NCBI RefSeq assembly: GCF_003545695.1
Contig: NZ_QUZZ01000001.1
Span: forward strand, 1-64,000
Length of the DNA stretch: 64,000 nt
Source: Taibaiella helva
Lineage (GTDB): Bacteria > Bacteroidota > Bacteroidia > Chitinophagales > Chitinophagaceae
Reading direction: 5' to 3'
In this document: piece by piece, positions 7,441-17,568 of the stretch
How the letters are laid out: each line of letters opens with the position of its first letter
Numbering within the stretch: the stretch's first letter is position 1
Made by a program: the position numbers and the translations under genes
The notes under the pieces: generated by a model
Databases searched by the model: none
What the model was told of the DNA's origin: nothing
What the model saw: only the letters and a program-made list of their open reading frames with translations

Positions 7441-10400
7441 CTAGCTCACCTCCACCTTATACAGGATATCGGCTGTTTGCAGGTATTCGATCAGGTCGTC
7501 GTTCACCAGCAGCTTGCCGTTGCTGGAGCGCAGGCCGGTCTTACGGTCCTGCTGCTCGTCGGTAACAAGAATATTCACCTCGCAATTGCCGGGATACTGC
7601 TGTATATTCCTTTGCAGGAACTGCACAAAATCCATATCCAGCTTTTGGAGCGGCAGCGACATCGACAAACGCTTGGTGTATTTCGATTTCACATCGCCCA
7701 GCAGCATCACGCCGCCGATCTTGAATTCCATTTGTCCCGGCCGGAAACGGCTTTCCTCGTAAGTGCCGGTGATCATCAGCTTCTGCGACTCCTGCAGGTA
7801 ATCGCCGTAATGTACATAGTTCTCTTTCCAGAAGTTCATTTCCAGGCTGCCGCTGTAATCGTTCAGCACCATGCGGCCGTATTTATCGCCTTTTTTGGAA
7901 ATACCATGATAGGGACCTGATACAAAGCCGGCTATGCGCACCTGGCGCCCTTTAAAGTTTTCCAGCTCGTTGATGGGTACGATATTGTAATGCTGCATTT
8001 CAAAGCGGAAGCCGTCGAGCGGATGGCCGCTGAGGTAGATGCCGATGGTTTCTTTTTCTTTTTCCAGAAGGTCGTGCAGCGTCCAGGGCTCGCATTTGGG
8101 CAGCTCGGGAGGCTTAACATCGGGCATTTCCGCATCGCCGAAGAGGCTGTTCACGGCCATAGAGGTAGCTGCCTGCACCTGGCTGCCGAAACGGATAATA
8201 CGCTCCAGGCCACTTACCGGGTCAAGTGCCGGCGCATGAAAGTATTGTGCGCGGTGATGTTCCGGAAAGCAATCGAAGGCGCCGGCATTCACCAGGCTTT
8301 CCAATGATTTCTTATTGACAGTGCGCTGGTTTACGCGGGTGATCATGTCGAATATCGACTTATAAACACCGTTCTGCTCTCGCTCGGCAATGATATCTTC
8401 TACTGCGGCTTCACCCACGCCTTTGATGGCGCCCAGCCCGAAGCGGACAATACCTTCTTTGTTTACCGAGAAACCTTTTAGTGATTCGTTGATATCGGGA
8501 CCCAACACCTTAAGGCCCATCCGCTGGCATTCCTCCATAAAGAAGGTGATCTTTTCAATGCTGTTGGCATTGTTCATTACGGCTGCCATATACTCGGGCG
8601 GGTAATGCGCTTTGAGATAGGCCGTCTGGTAGGCCACGAAGGCATAGCAGGTAGAGTGGGACTTGTTGAAGGCGTACTGGGCAAAGGCTTCCCAGTCGGT
8701 CCATATTTTATCCAGCTTATCGGCGGGGTGACCCTTGGCCTGCGCCCCTTCCATAAACTGTACCTTCATCTTGTTCAGTACGGCGATCTGCTTTTTACCC
8801 ATGGCCTTACGCAGCACGTCGGCGTCGCCCTTGGAAAAACCGGCCAGCTTCTGCGACAGCAGCATCACCTGTTCCTGGTATACGGTAATTCCATAAGTAT
8901 CGGCTAAGTATTCTTCCATCTCCGGCAGATCGTAGGTGATCTCTTCACGGCCGTGCTTACGGGCGATAAAGTTGGGGATGTACGCCAGCGGCCCGGGCCG
9001 GTACAAGGCGTTCATGGCAATGAGGTCGGCAAACTTATCGGGCTTCAGATCGCGCAGGTGCTTCTGCATACCCGGGCTTTCAAACTGGAACGTAGCGTTG
9101 GTATCGCCGCGCTGGTACAGTTCGTAAGTCTCGGGATCTTCGAGGGGAACGTCGTCGATCTCGATATCAATACCATGATTGCGTTTGATGAGGTCGAGGG
9201 CATCTTTAATAATAGACAGGGTCTTCAGACCCAGGAAGTCCATCTTGATTACCCCTGCATTCTCGATCACGTTCCCTTCAAACTGGGTGATCAGCAGGTT
9301 CACGTCTTTCACGGCGCTTACCGGTATCAATTCCGAAAGGTCCTTAGGCGCAATGATGATGCCCGCGGCATGGATACCGGTATTGCGCACCGAGCCTTCC
9401 AGCTTTTCCGCATCGCGGATCACGTTGCCCTGTATGCCGGTGTCCTCCAGTATTTCGCGCAGGCGGCGCACGTTCACCAGGTCTTCTTCCTGCAGGCCTT
9501 CTTTATCTTTCAGGCTCTTGTCATCAGCTGTCGACGAGTCGATCGGCGCTCTTAAGATACGCTTGAGCGAAATACCCGGCTTATCGGGTACCAGCTTAGC
9601 CAGGGCATTGGCATCGGGCAGGGGCAGGTCCAGGACGCGCGCTACGTCCTTGATGCTGGACTTGGCGGCCATAGTACCATAAGTAACGATATGCGCCACC
9701 TGGTTCTTGCCATATTTATCCACCACGTAGTCGATCACTTTCTGGCGGCCCACATCGTCGAAGTCGGTATCGATATCGGGCATCGACTTACGGTCAGGGT
9801 TAAGGAACCTTTCGAACAGCAGGTTGTACTTAATGGGATCGATATTGGTAATGCCGATACAGTAAGCAACTGCCGAGCCTGCAGCCGAACCACGGCCAGG
9901 GCCAATGAATACGCCCAGGTCGCGCCCTGCCTGGATAAAGTCGGATACGATAAGGAAGTAGCCGGCAAAACCCATGGTGCGTATGGTAAAGAGCTCAAAG
10001 TTGAGCCGCTCTTCGATTTCGGGGGTAATGTTCTGGTAGCGCTTGTGTGCGCCTTCCCAGGTAAGGTGTTCCAGGTAAGCATCCTGGTTGTCGTTAAATT
10101 CGGCAGGCACCTTGAAGTGGGGCAGCAGGATCTCGCGCTCCAGCTTCAGGGGCTTGATCTTGTCCACGATCATCTGCGTATTGTCAATCGACTGCGGAAG
10201 ATCGTGGAACAGCCGGCTCATCTCGTCGGTTGTCTTAAAATAAAACTGGTCGTTGTAGAAAGCAAAGCGGGTATTCTTCTTGCCGCCTTCTTCATCATCA
10301 AAATCCTTGGCCTTCTCGGTGCTCTGCTTTTCGCCGGTGTTGATGCACAGCAGAATGTCGTGCGCGTTCGCATCTTCCTGGTCCACATAATGCGAATCGT

Positions 10401-11064
10401 TGGAAGCGATGACGGGCACATTGTATTTTTTCGCAAACTTCAGCAGCACTTCATTCACCCTGATCTGCTCGGGAATGTCATGGCGCTGCAGCTCAACATA
10501 GTAGTCTTCGCCAAAGAGGTCGAGCCACCATTTGAATTCCTGTTCCGCTTCTTCTTCCGATTTGCGCAAGATGGCCTGGGGCACCGAAGCACCGATACAG
10601 CAGGTGGTCGCAATGAGGCCTTCGTGGTATTGCAGCACCAGCTCTTTATCGATACGGGGATACTTGCCGTACAGGCCCTCCATAAAGCCCAGGGAGCAAA
10701 GCTTAACCAGGTTGCGGTAGCCGGTCTCATTCTTGGCCAGGAACAGCTGATGATAACGCTTGTCCCGGCCTTCTTCGCGGGTAAACTGGCGCTTATGCCG
10801 GTTCTCGACCAGGTACACTTCGCAACCTACGATAGGCTTTACTACGGGTTCTTTGATCTCTTTACCCTCGGGTGTGGTACCTACTACTTTGGTATTCTTC
10901 CAGGCCTGGGCCACAAACTCGAAGGCTCCGAACATATTGCCGTGGTCGGTAATGGCCACGGCAGGCATATTGTCTTTTTCTGCTTTCTTAAACAAGCGTC
11001 CTATAGAGGATGCGCCGTCGAGCAGCGAAAACTGGGTATGGTTATGTAAATGGGAAAATTGCAT
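7441..11064 (-). CDS. dnaE: DNA polymerase III subunit alpha
   Basis: 1207 residues. An N-terminal PHP domain opens with FSHLHNHTQFSLLDG; the C-family polymerase core carries the catalytic Asp set in MPDIDTDFDD (D430, D432, D434) after the GPGRGSAAGS glycine loop; then come the fingers, a helix-hairpin-helix region (GLGAIKGVGEAAVEDI) and a C-terminal OB domain (GRQVRIAGFVSG). It is the catalytic subunit of the replicative polymerase. The length is about 50 residues over the E. coli protein, usual for Bacteroidota. It is monocistronic. Confidence 0.97.
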   Translation of the reverse strand: MQFSHLHNHTQFSLLDGASSIGRLFKKAEKDNMPAVAITDHGNMFGAFEFVAQAWKNTKVVGTTPEGKEIKEPVVKPIVGCEVYLVENRHKRQFTREEGRDKRYHQLFLAKNETGYRNLVKLCSLGFMEGLYGKYPRIDKELVLQYHEGLIATTCCIGASVPQAILRKSEEEAEQEFKWWLDLFGEDYYVELQRHDIPEQIRVNEVLLKFAKKYNVPVIASNDSHYVDQEDANAHDILLCINTGEKQSTEKAKDFDDEEGGKKNTRFAFYNDQFYFKTTDEMSRLFHDLPQSIDNTQMIVDKIKPLKLEREILLPHFKVPAEFNDNQDAYLEHLTWEGAHKRYQNITPEIEERLNFELFTIRTMGFAGYFLIVSDFIQAGRDLGVFIGPGRGSAAGSAVAYCIGITNIDPIKYNLLFERFLNPDRKSMPDIDTDFDDVGRQKVIDYVVDKYGKNQVAHIVTYGTMAAKSSIKDVARVLDLPLPDANALAKLVPDKPGISLKRILRAPIDSSTADDKSLKDKEGLQEEDLVNVRRLREILEDTGIQGNVIRDAEKLEGSVRNTGIHAAGIIIAPKDLSELIPVSAVKDVNLLITQFEGNVIENAGVIKMDFLGLKTLSIIKDALDLIKRNHGIDIEIDDVPLEDPETYELYQRGDTNATFQFESPGMQKHLRDLKPDKFADLIAMNALYRPGPLAYIPNFIARKHGREEITYDLPEMEEYLADTYGITVYQEQVMLLSQKLAGFSKGDADVLRKAMGKKQIAVLNKMKVQFMEGAQAKGHPADKLDKIWTDWEAFAQYAFNKSHSTCYAFVAYQTAYLKAHYPPEYMAAVMNNANSIEKITFFMEECQRMGLKVLGPDINESLKGFSVNKEGIVRFGLGAIKGVGEAAVEDIIAEREQNGVYKSIFDMITRVNQRTVNKKSLESLVNAGAFDCFPEHHRAQYFHAPALDPVSGLERIIRFGSQVQAATSMAVNSLFGDAEMPDVKPPELPKCEPWTLHDLLEKEKETIGIYLSGHPLDGFRFEMQHYNIVPINELENFKGRQVRIAGFVSGPYHGISKKGDKYGRMVLNDYSGSLEMNFWKENYVHYGDYLQESQKLMITGTYEESRFRPGQMEFKIGGVMLLGDVKSKYTKRLSMSLPLQKLDMDFVQFLQRNIQQYPGNCEVNILVTDEQQDRKTGLRSSNGKLLVNDDLIEYLQTADILYKVEVS

Positions 11065-11221
11065 GTTTCTTGAAGCGTAATTGCCGGTCGACCGAAGGCC
11101 TCACCAGGGTATTTTTCCAAACTACAAAGTAACGAAAAAAGGCGGGCCTTCAGATGGTGATTTTTCCACAGGAAATACCGGCGCCGGATGCAAGCTATCC
11201 TGCTGAAAGCCTTATCTATGC

Positions 11222-11249
11222 AACCAGGCGGCCCTACGGCCGCCTGGTT
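11222..11249. terminator. Hairpin between beta-helix gene and dnaE
   Basis: 12-bp perfect stem AACCAGGCGGCC / GGCCGCCTGGTT with a CTAC loop. It follows the minus-strand gene ending at 11292; the T-rich side is on the plus strand. Confidence 0.55.
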
Positions 11250-11291
11250 TATTTCATTTTTTAACTATACGCTTTAGCTGTAAGGACAGCG

Positions 11292-13280
11292 CTATGCATT
11301 GGATTTGATGATCCAGCTTGCCGGTACCTGTATGCCTTTATCTCCGCGGGTCTCGATGCCGTTCGCTAACGAGCATAAGTAGCCGATCAAGTAGGTCAGG
11401 TAGTGAGGGGAATTATTGAGATAATTTCCCTGGACGATACGGGTAGTCGCATCACCTTTCACCTGGGTATTGTAAAGGCTGAGATCCATCATAGACGCTC
11501 CACTATAATTCAGATAAACGGCAGACCTTCCGGGTGAGATATTCAGCTCGCAGCTTGAAAAAGTAGCTTTATTCTGTCCCGTGGTTGACCATAGGAATCC
11601 GTCTTCCCCATTCCCCTTGGTATCTGGCGTTTTATTGATCTTGATATTGTTGAAGTGAATACTGCTGTCGGACATCCGGAGTACCCCTGTGGCAAAGTTT
11701 ATCGTTGGCTTCACTGCACTCGTTACTAAAAGTTTGGCATTGTACAGGGAAACATCGGTATTCAGGTCATAAGTGGTATTATCGAGGATATAGATCATTA
11801 CCGGAGCGACATTGGCGGCCGGAGGCTGAACACTATCGCTGAAATTATACTGTGCAACGGTCGCCCTCAGCAGGGCCGCTTCCAGTGTCTTTACCGGATA
11901 AGCTTCCGTGTATCCATGCTGGCTGTCGCTGCCTGTGCTGGACAAGTATACGGTGTGCTTCGGTACGCGGTGAACCAGATTTCTATGATTGGCATAGGCC
12001 GCAACCGTACCCGGTACGGATATCTCGGTATACCAGCGGGAGATATTATTAAAGAAAGCGGGTGTGCTGTCCTGTCTCACACCATTAAAATACATTTTAG
12101 TGTTTGCGCCGGCTCGCAATGTCGCACCATTATTTGAGCCGACCACTTCATTAAATACAGCATCGCAGGTATAGCTGACAATAGATTCGCCACAGCCTTC
12201 TGCATAGAGACATTCGCAAGTATACTCGGAATTGCAGATGGCCGCACCGATATCCCAGTGCTGTACAATAAGCGATTGTGAAACAGAGCCGTAGTTATAC
12301 AGTCCTATATAACCAAATGTACTGTTGGTGTAATCGGGAAGGTCTGTTCCGGCGAAGAAGATATTCAGACTGTTAAAGAAGGTCTGGGTCTCCGGCAGAG
12401 GAGTCGTTGTTCCGGCAATGCGGTCATAATAACCGTTGACGCTGACATTGTTATTTTCATACAGCGCGAGCACTCCTGCCTTATAGGTTTCGGAACGGGA
12501 GTTGATTTTAGTATCACCAGCACATCCGCAGCACAGGTAACCGATATCGGTTCCATAAACATAGCAATCGCTGATACGGGAATATTGCGCAACGGCTAAG
12601 CGTATCCCTCCGAATAAGCGTTTGTTGCTTTTTACGATAATGTTCAATTTGTTTATCTCAACACCATAGTTACCGCTTACTTCTCCCTTGTCAAAAAGGG
12701 TAGCCGTTGTAATAGCATTGGGCGCAATCGGGCTTCCTGTTTTATCAAAATTATCCGTGTCGATAACCCAGGCCAGGTTTGCACTAAAATCAGCGACCAA
12801 CGTAGACTGGGCAACTTTATTGCTACCGCCAAAAAAATAACCGCCGCCTGCTTCCCCGAGCAAAGAGCAGTAGGGCGGTACTTTCAGTGTATTCGTGATC
12901 CTGTAGCCATTTTTCGTGGCAGGGAAAAACACGCTGAAGCCGGCAACTCTATATGTGGTATTGTTAACTGTTCCCTTATAGCCCAATATGCCGCCAAAAC
13001 CAATAGCGGCCTGGATCGCAGCGGTATCGTCGGCGATGCCATTGCCTTTGGCGCCGAACCATTGTACATTCAGCGGTGTGGAGTACAGCCTTTTCCAGCG
13101 GCCGGTGGCAGATGCCGTGGTCTCAAAAATAGTGCCCGTATCGTCGCTCTCCGTGGAAAGCGCGTCCCAGTAGAAGGTGCCGCCGCCGCCATCGCCGGGG
13201 GTATAATAACCCAATACGGTTGCTGTGTCGCTACCCGAAGGTGCAGTCGTCTTTAGCTGACTGATGTTTGTGATTGTCAT
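11292..13280 (-). CDS. Right-handed beta-helix protein, pectate-lyase-superfamily / tailspike-like
   Basis: 662 residues. The N-terminus has a head motif typical of spike-like proteins (GYYTPGDGGGGTFYWD, GRWKRLY), then the pectate-lyase-superfamily entry WFGAKGNGIADDTAAIQAAI near residue 75-95, and long repeating Asn/Gly/Val-rich turns of a parallel beta-helix. A second segment STGSDSQHGYTEAYPVKTLEAAL near residue 450 looks like the start of another beta-helix module. No signal peptide is visible (MTITNISQLKTTAPSG), so export, if any, is not by Sec. Substrate unknown: polysaccharide binding or cleavage is inferred from the fold. No phage genes adjoin. Confidence 0.75.
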   Translation of the reverse strand: MTITNISQLKTTAPSGSDTATVLGYYTPGDGGGGTFYWDALSTESDDTGTIFETTASATGRWKRLYSTPLNVQWFGAKGNGIADDTAAIQAAIGFGGILGYKGTVNNTTYRVAGFSVFFPATKNGYRITNTLKVPPYCSLLGEAGGGYFFGGSNKVAQSTLVADFSANLAWVIDTDNFDKTGSPIAPNAITTATLFDKGEVSGNYGVEINKLNIIVKSNKRLFGGIRLAVAQYSRISDCYVYGTDIGYLCCGCAGDTKINSRSETYKAGVLALYENNNVSVNGYYDRIAGTTTPLPETQTFFNSLNIFFAGTDLPDYTNSTFGYIGLYNYGSVSQSLIVQHWDIGAAICNSEYTCECLYAEGCGESIVSYTCDAVFNEVVGSNNGATLRAGANTKMYFNGVRQDSTPAFFNNISRWYTEISVPGTVAAYANHRNLVHRVPKHTVYLSSTGSDSQHGYTEAYPVKTLEAALLRATVAQYNFSDSVQPPAANVAPVMIYILDNTTYDLNTDVSLYNAKLLVTSAVKPTINFATGVLRMSDSSIHFNNIKINKTPDTKGNGEDGFLWSTTGQNKATFSSCELNISPGRSAVYLNYSGASMMDLSLYNTQVKGDATTRIVQGNYLNNSPHYLTYLIGYLCSLANGIETRGDKGIQVPASWIIKSNA

Positions 13281-13349
13281 AATGATAAGTTTTTATTTAC
13301 GGTAAAGGTAAATGGCGCTGCTGCCAATACATGGCGCAGGGACATAGCA

Positions 13350-13383
13350 AAGCGGCTGTCTCAAAATTTTGAGACAGCCGCTT
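13350..13383 (-). terminator. Perfect palindrome downstream of rho
   Basis: 17-bp palindrome without loop (AAGCGGCTGTCTCAAAA and its complement), 24 nt past the rho stop. Confidence 0.65.
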
Positions 13384-13406
13384 CTGTACATAGGTGTAAA
13401 CCGTTC

Positions 13407-15146
13407 TTATTTATTCATCGTCGCCAGGAACTCTTCGTTGCTCTTGGTTCCTTTCATTTGCTGGGTCAGGAAATTCATCGCTTCGTCGGTGTTCATGCCG
13501 CCGATATGATTGCGCAGAATCCACATTTTATTGAGGGTCTCTCTATCCAGCAGCAGGTCGTCGCGGCGGGTAGAAGAAGAGGTGATATCGATAGCAGGGA
13601 AAATACGCTTGTTGGCCAGCTTGCGGTCGAGCTGCAGCTCCATGTTACCGGTACCTTTGAACTCTTCAAAGATCACCTCGTCCATACGGGAGCCGGTATC
13701 AATAAGGGCTGTAGCCAGGATGGTGAGCGAACCGCCGTTCTCGATCTTACGGGCGGCGCCGAAGAATTGCTTGGGTTTCTGCATGGCATTGGCTTCCACA
13801 CCACCGCTCAGCACCTTGCCGCTGGCGGGTGCTACGGTATTGTGCGCGCGGGCCAGGCGGGTAATGGAATCCAGCAGGATCACCACATCGTGTCCCACTT
13901 CTACCAGGCGCTTGGCTTTCTGCAGAGCGATCTGCGATACCTTCACGTGCTTGTCGGCCGGCTCGTCGAAGGTAGAAGCGATCACTTCGGCGTTCACGCT
14001 GCGCTGCATATCGGTTACTTCCTCAGGACGTTCATCGATCAGCACGATCATCAGGTAGCACTCAGGATGGTTGGCGGCAATGGCATTGGCCACTTCTTTC
14101 AGCAGCATGGTCTTACCGGTCTTGGGCTGGGCCACAATCAGTCCGCGCTGCCCTTTGCCTATAGGCGTGAACAGGTCCATGATCCTTGTGCTGTAATTGC
14201 TCGCAGTCGTATTCAGGTTCAGCTTTTCGTTGGGAAAAAGCGGAGTAAGGTAGTCGAAAGGAACGCGGTCGCGGATCTCTTCCGGAAGCCGGCCGTTGAT
14301 GGTCTCCACTTTCAGCAGGGCGAAATATTTTTCGCCTTCTTTGGGCGGACGCACATTACCGGTAACGGTATCGCCGGTCTTCAGTCCGAATAATTTGATC
14401 TGTGAAGGAGAAACGTAAATATCGTCGGGAGAGCTGAGGTAGTTATAATCGCTGCTGCGCAGGAAGCCATAGCCGTCGGGCATCATTTCCAGCACACCTT
14501 CTCCGGGGATAATGCCATCAAACTCTATATTGAAGTGGGATTCGTTCTGCGCTTTCTGGTGGCGGTTCTGATGCTGCTGCTGGCGGTTTTGCTGCTGTTC
14601 CCGCAGAAATTCAACCGGGGGCTCTTTCTTCTCTTCTTCAGCTGCTTCCGGCTGTTTGGGTTGTTCTTCTGCAACCGCTACCGGTTCTTGGGTGGGGGGA
14701 GTGGAGGGGGGGGTAACTTCGTTCTCTTCCGTATCGTCGAAATAAGTGGCGTCTTCGGGATGTTTCTTTTCTTCTTTTGCTGGTGTTGTGTGCAACAAAG
14801 CAACTCTCTCCTGGCGGTGCGTAACCGGCTTTCGCTCCCTTTTGGCCTTTATGGGCTTTTCCTCTTTAGCTGGGGTAGTGTCGGGAGCAGTCTCCTCTTC
14901 GGTTGCGGATGGGGTGGGGATTTCTGCGGCGGGCTTCGCTTCCTGCTCTTTAGGTTTGCGGCCTCTCTTTTTCTTCGGCTCTTCAGCAGGCGCGCCTTCC
15001 GAGGCCTTCAGCGCCTGCTTGTCGAGGATACGATATACCAGCTCCTGTTTCCCGATCTTCTTTGCGTCGGAGACGCCCAGCGTTTCGGCAATATCCAGTA
15101 ACTCAGGAACGAGCATGTCGTTCAATTGCAAAATGTCGTAAGCCAT
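13407..15146 (-). CDS. rho: Transcription termination factor Rho
   Basis: 579 residues. The N-terminal domain ([21 protein letters not shown]) is followed by a long Lys/Glu/Pro/Gln-rich insert of about 150 residues (roughly 55-200), as in other Bacteroidota. Then come the RNA-binding OB fold ([15 protein letters not shown]) and the ATPase core with Walker A AQPKTGKT and Walker [14 protein letters not shown]. It forms the hexameric RNA translocase that ends transcription. The insert is low-complexity and may add RNA or partner contacts. It ends at a strong palindrome. Confidence 0.97.
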   Translation of the reverse strand: MAYDILQLNDMLVPELLDIAETLGVSDAKKIGKQELVYRILDKQALKASEGAPAEEPKKKRGRKPKEQEAKPAAEIPTPSATEEETAPDTTPAKEEKPIKAKRERKPVTHRQERVALLHTTPAKEEKKHPEDATYFDDTEENEVTPPSTPPTQEPVAVAEEQPKQPEAAEEEKKEPPVEFLREQQQNRQQQHQNRHQKAQNESHFNIEFDGIIPGEGVLEMMPDGYGFLRSSDYNYLSSPDDIYVSPSQIKLFGLKTGDTVTGNVRPPKEGEKYFALLKVETINGRLPEEIRDRVPFDYLTPLFPNEKLNLNTTASNYSTRIMDLFTPIGKGQRGLIVAQPKTGKTMLLKEVANAIAANHPECYLMIVLIDERPEEVTDMQRSVNAEVIASTFDEPADKHVKVSQIALQKAKRLVEVGHDVVILLDSITRLARAHNTVAPASGKVLSGGVEANAMQKPKQFFGAARKIENGGSLTILATALIDTGSRMDEVIFEEFKGTGNMELQLDRKLANKRIFPAIDITSSSTRRDDLLLDRETLNKMWILRNHIGGMNTDEAMNFLTQQMKGTKSNEEFLATMNK

Positions 15147-15487
15147 TCAAATTGGGGATTTACTAATCTTAGTGTAGGTTGGAATCGAAGGTTCCAAAAT
15201 ATGTGTGAATTGATTTAATACTAATAGAAATTTGAAAAAATCTACAGCTTGCTTATTCTTTTGAGGGGAAACAGTAAGCGGGAATTTGTCGCGTACCAGC
15301 TAAAAGGGCGGAGTATTAGTGGTATTGCCCTGCAATTTTACAACATGTTTTTTAATTCCGGAAAATTTTTTTTGTTCCTTTCGTTAATTTCCGCTTAAAG
15401 GCCTTATACTCTGCTAGTCGCTGTAATTAAGGTAGATAGGCTATCTGAATACGAGGTTCCGTATTTTTGCATCCTACCTGTTTATTA
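15147..15487. other. Divergent rho / DsbA promoter region
   Basis: AT-rich. It has a small hairpin TTGGAA-N7-TTCCAA at 15179-15197 just upstream of rho, possibly part of its leader, and a -7 element for the plus-strand gene at 15462. No gene. Confidence 0.5.
15462..15469 (+). promoter_or_regulatory. -7 element of the DsbA-like gene
   Basis: TATTTTTG is a full TAnnTTTG match. The ATG at 15467 overlaps it, which argues for translation from 15488 instead. Confidence 0.55.
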
Positions 15488-16141
15488 ATGATGAATCTTA
15501 TTTATTGCTACGATGCCTATTGCGGCTGGTGCTACGGCTTTAGCCCCGTGATCAGGGAAATTGAAGCCCGCTTCGGCGAAGTATTTCCCGTAACGGTGCT
15601 CAGCGGCGGCATGATCCTTCCGGAGACGCCGCAGCCCATCGGTCTCACCGCTCCTTATATCCGCGAGGCCTATAAAACGGTTGAAGAATATACCGGCATC
15701 CGGTTTGGCGAAGACTACCTCTGGCATATTTTTAACCCGGAGCAAAGCGACTGGTTTCCTCATTCGGAAAAGCCCGCAATCGCGCTGAGCATTATCAAAG
15801 AACACCAGCCCGCCAAAGCGGTTGCCTTTGCTTCGGATATCCAGTACGCGCTGCACTTCGAAGGCCGCGACCTTACCGACGATGAAGCTTACCGCCACCT
15901 GCTGCCTCAATATGATATCGATGCCGAAACTTTTTACCGGGACTTGCACAGCGAACAGTTCCGGGAGCGGGCTTACTACGATTTTGCCCTGGTAAAGCAG
16001 CTGCAGGTGACCAGCTTTCCCCAGCTGCTGCTCCAGGCTTCCGACTCCAAATTTTACCTGGTAGCCAAGGGCTATACCGACTACGATACCGTATCCGGCA
16101 GGCTCAGCAACATACTGAACGAGCTGAAGGCTTCCAATTAA
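15488..16141 (+). CDS. DsbA-family thiol oxidoreductase (FrnE-like)
   Basis: 217 residues from MMNLIYCYDAYCGWCYG. The thioredoxin-fold active site is CGWC (C12, C15), with a helical insert (HFEGRDLTDDEAYRHLLPQYDID) and the cis-Pro loop VTSFPQLLL. There is no signal peptide, so it acts in the cytosol, like the FrnE/DsbA-like isomerase group. The longer start at 15467 would overlap the promoter element. The lipoprotein gene follows 19 nt later, probably in one operon. Confidence 0.8.
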   Translation: MMNLIYCYDAYCGWCYGFSPVIREIEARFGEVFPVTVLSGGMILPETPQPIGLTAPYIREAYKTVEEYTGIRFGEDYLWHIFNPEQSDWFPHSEKPAIALSIIKEHQPAKAVAFASDIQYALHFEGRDLTDDEAYRHLLPQYDIDAETFYRDLHSEQFRERAYYDFALVKQLQVTSFPQLLLQASDSKFYLVAKGYTDYDTVSGRLSNILNELKASN

Positions 16142-16160
16142 CCGAGCGCAACCTATATTC

Positions 16161-16838
16161 ATGAATAAAAACGTAACGCTGCTGACGCTGGGCCTTTTCC
16201 TGGTGCTGGCTTCCTGCGGCCCGTCACATCCCAACTGGAAGAAAAAGGGCGCCATAAAAACGGTGCTGATCCTGGGCAACAGTATCACCAAACATGGCCC
16301 CGCTCCGCAATTGGGCTGGCTGGGCAACTGGGGCATGGCGGCATCTGCTGCGGATAGCGACTATGTACACCGGCTCGCCGCAGAGATCCATGCACGCGAC
16401 AAAACAGTATCGGTGAACGGCACTTCGCTTGTGGGCCTGGAATGGCAGCTGGGTGACTATGATTTCAGCAAGCTGGATTCCTTTAAAACGCCGGACATGC
16501 TGATCCTGCGGTTCGGCGAAAATGTGAATGATACAACAGTAATGTCCGGCGGGTTCATCGGCAACTACGACCGGGCGATACGGCATATCGATCCCCGGGA
16601 CCATGCGATAAAGGTTGTGGTCGGCAGCTTTTGGGCCCGGCCCAATACCGACAGAATGTTGAAGGAATATGCCGACAAGAAAGGCTATATTTTTGTGCGC
16701 AACGACGATCTGCTCGAAGACGCCTCCAATACAGCCCGTGGCCTGTTCGGGGATAAAGGCGTAGCCGAGCATCCCTCCGATAAAGGGATGCGGATGATCA
16801 AGGACCGGATATGGGAAAAGATCGGGAGATTCTTTTAA
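16161..16838 (+). CDS. SGNH-hydrolase-like lipoprotein
   Basis: 225 residues. Lipoprotein signal peptide with cleavage before C19 (LVLASC). The mature part has an SGNH-type layout: block I ILGNSIT (GNS at 39-41 instead of GDS), block III FGENVND, and a C-terminal EHPSDKG with a candidate catalytic His at 204. Such enzymes are esterases or deacetylases of polysaccharides and lipids. Asn in place of Asp before the nucleophile Ser is unusual but does not remove the nucleophile. It is convergent with the RluA gene. Confidence 0.7.
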   Translation: MNKNVTLLTLGLFLVLASCGPSHPNWKKKGAIKTVLILGNSITKHGPAPQLGWLGNWGMAASAADSDYVHRLAAEIHARDKTVSVNGTSLVGLEWQLGDYDFSKLDSFKTPDMLILRFGENVNDTTVMSGGFIGNYDRAIRHIDPRDHAIKVVVGSFWARPNTDRMLKEYADKKGYIFVRNDDLLEDASNTARGLFGDKGVAEHPSDKGMRMIKDRIWEKIGRFF

Positions 16839-16845
16839 AGAGGGC

Positions 16846-17568
16846 CTAGCGTTCTTTCCCCCACTTGGTCAGCTGCTTGATGGATACGCTCATATCTTTA
16901 GGTAGAGGAGCAATAATATCCTGCTTCTTACCCTTCATATCTGTAAAGATCAATTCGGAAGCATGCAGCGCCAGGCGGCTGATGAGGGGCCGCTCCTCTT
17001 CCGCATTTTCGGCCAGCCTGAATTTCTTTTTTACCGAAGACAGGAGCAGGGGCGCCCCGTTGCCATAAAAAGGATCGCCCACAACAGGCGTACCCAGGTG
17101 CTGCATATGCACTCGTATCTGGTGCGTGCGGCCGGTATGGATGCGAAGCTTCAGCAGGGAGTAGCCGTTCCAGGTTTCCACCAGCTCATAGTCGGTGTGG
17201 GCAAAACGTCCCTTCTTCTGGATGCTCATCCGGCCTTTATGGTTCGGATGTTCGGCTATAGGCGCAACGATGCTGCCCGAAGTCTTTATGGGCCTGCCAT
17301 TGACAATGGCCAGATAATATTTCTCCACGTTGCGCCCCTCGAACAGCTGCGACATGTAGCGATGGCTCTCTTCCGTTTTGGCAAATACGATAAGGCCGCT
17401 GGTATCTTTATCGAGGCGATGCACCACAAACAGCTGCTCGTACTTCAGTGCGGCTTCATGGTAAAGGCAGGGAATGCTCTGGTTGTAGCGGTCGGGAATG
17501 CTGAGCAGCCCGCTGGGCTTGCTCAGGGCAACGATATTATCGTCTTCGTATACGATATCCAGCTTCAT
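16846..17568 (-). CDS. RluA-family pseudouridine synthase
   Basis: 240 residues from MKLDIVYEDDN. Catalytic block HRLDKDTSGLIVF with D53, then RTHQIRVHMQHLG and VVGDPFYG. It isomerises uridine in rRNA or tRNA; the target site cannot be told. An N-terminal S4 domain is absent. The start at 17568 shares one base with the ybeY stop (TAATG), implying translational coupling; the longer frame from 17655 would run into ybeY and is rejected. Confidence 0.88.
   Translation of the reverse strand: MKLDIVYEDDNIVALSKPSGLLSIPDRYNQSIPCLYHEAALKYEQLFVVHRLDKDTSGLIVFAKTEESHRYMSQLFEGRNVEKYYLAIVNGRPIKTSGSIVAPIAEHPNHKGRMSIQKKGRFAHTDYELVETWNGYSLLKLRIHTGRTHQIRVHMQHLGTPVVGDPFYGNGAPLLLSSVKKKFRLAENAEEERPLISRLALHASELIFTDMKGKKQDIIAPLPKDMSVSIKQLTKWGKER

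Noticed and set aside
9691-11049. Long plus-strand frame antisense to dnaE
   Set aside because: A codon-bias shadow; the minus strand has unmistakable DnaE motifs.
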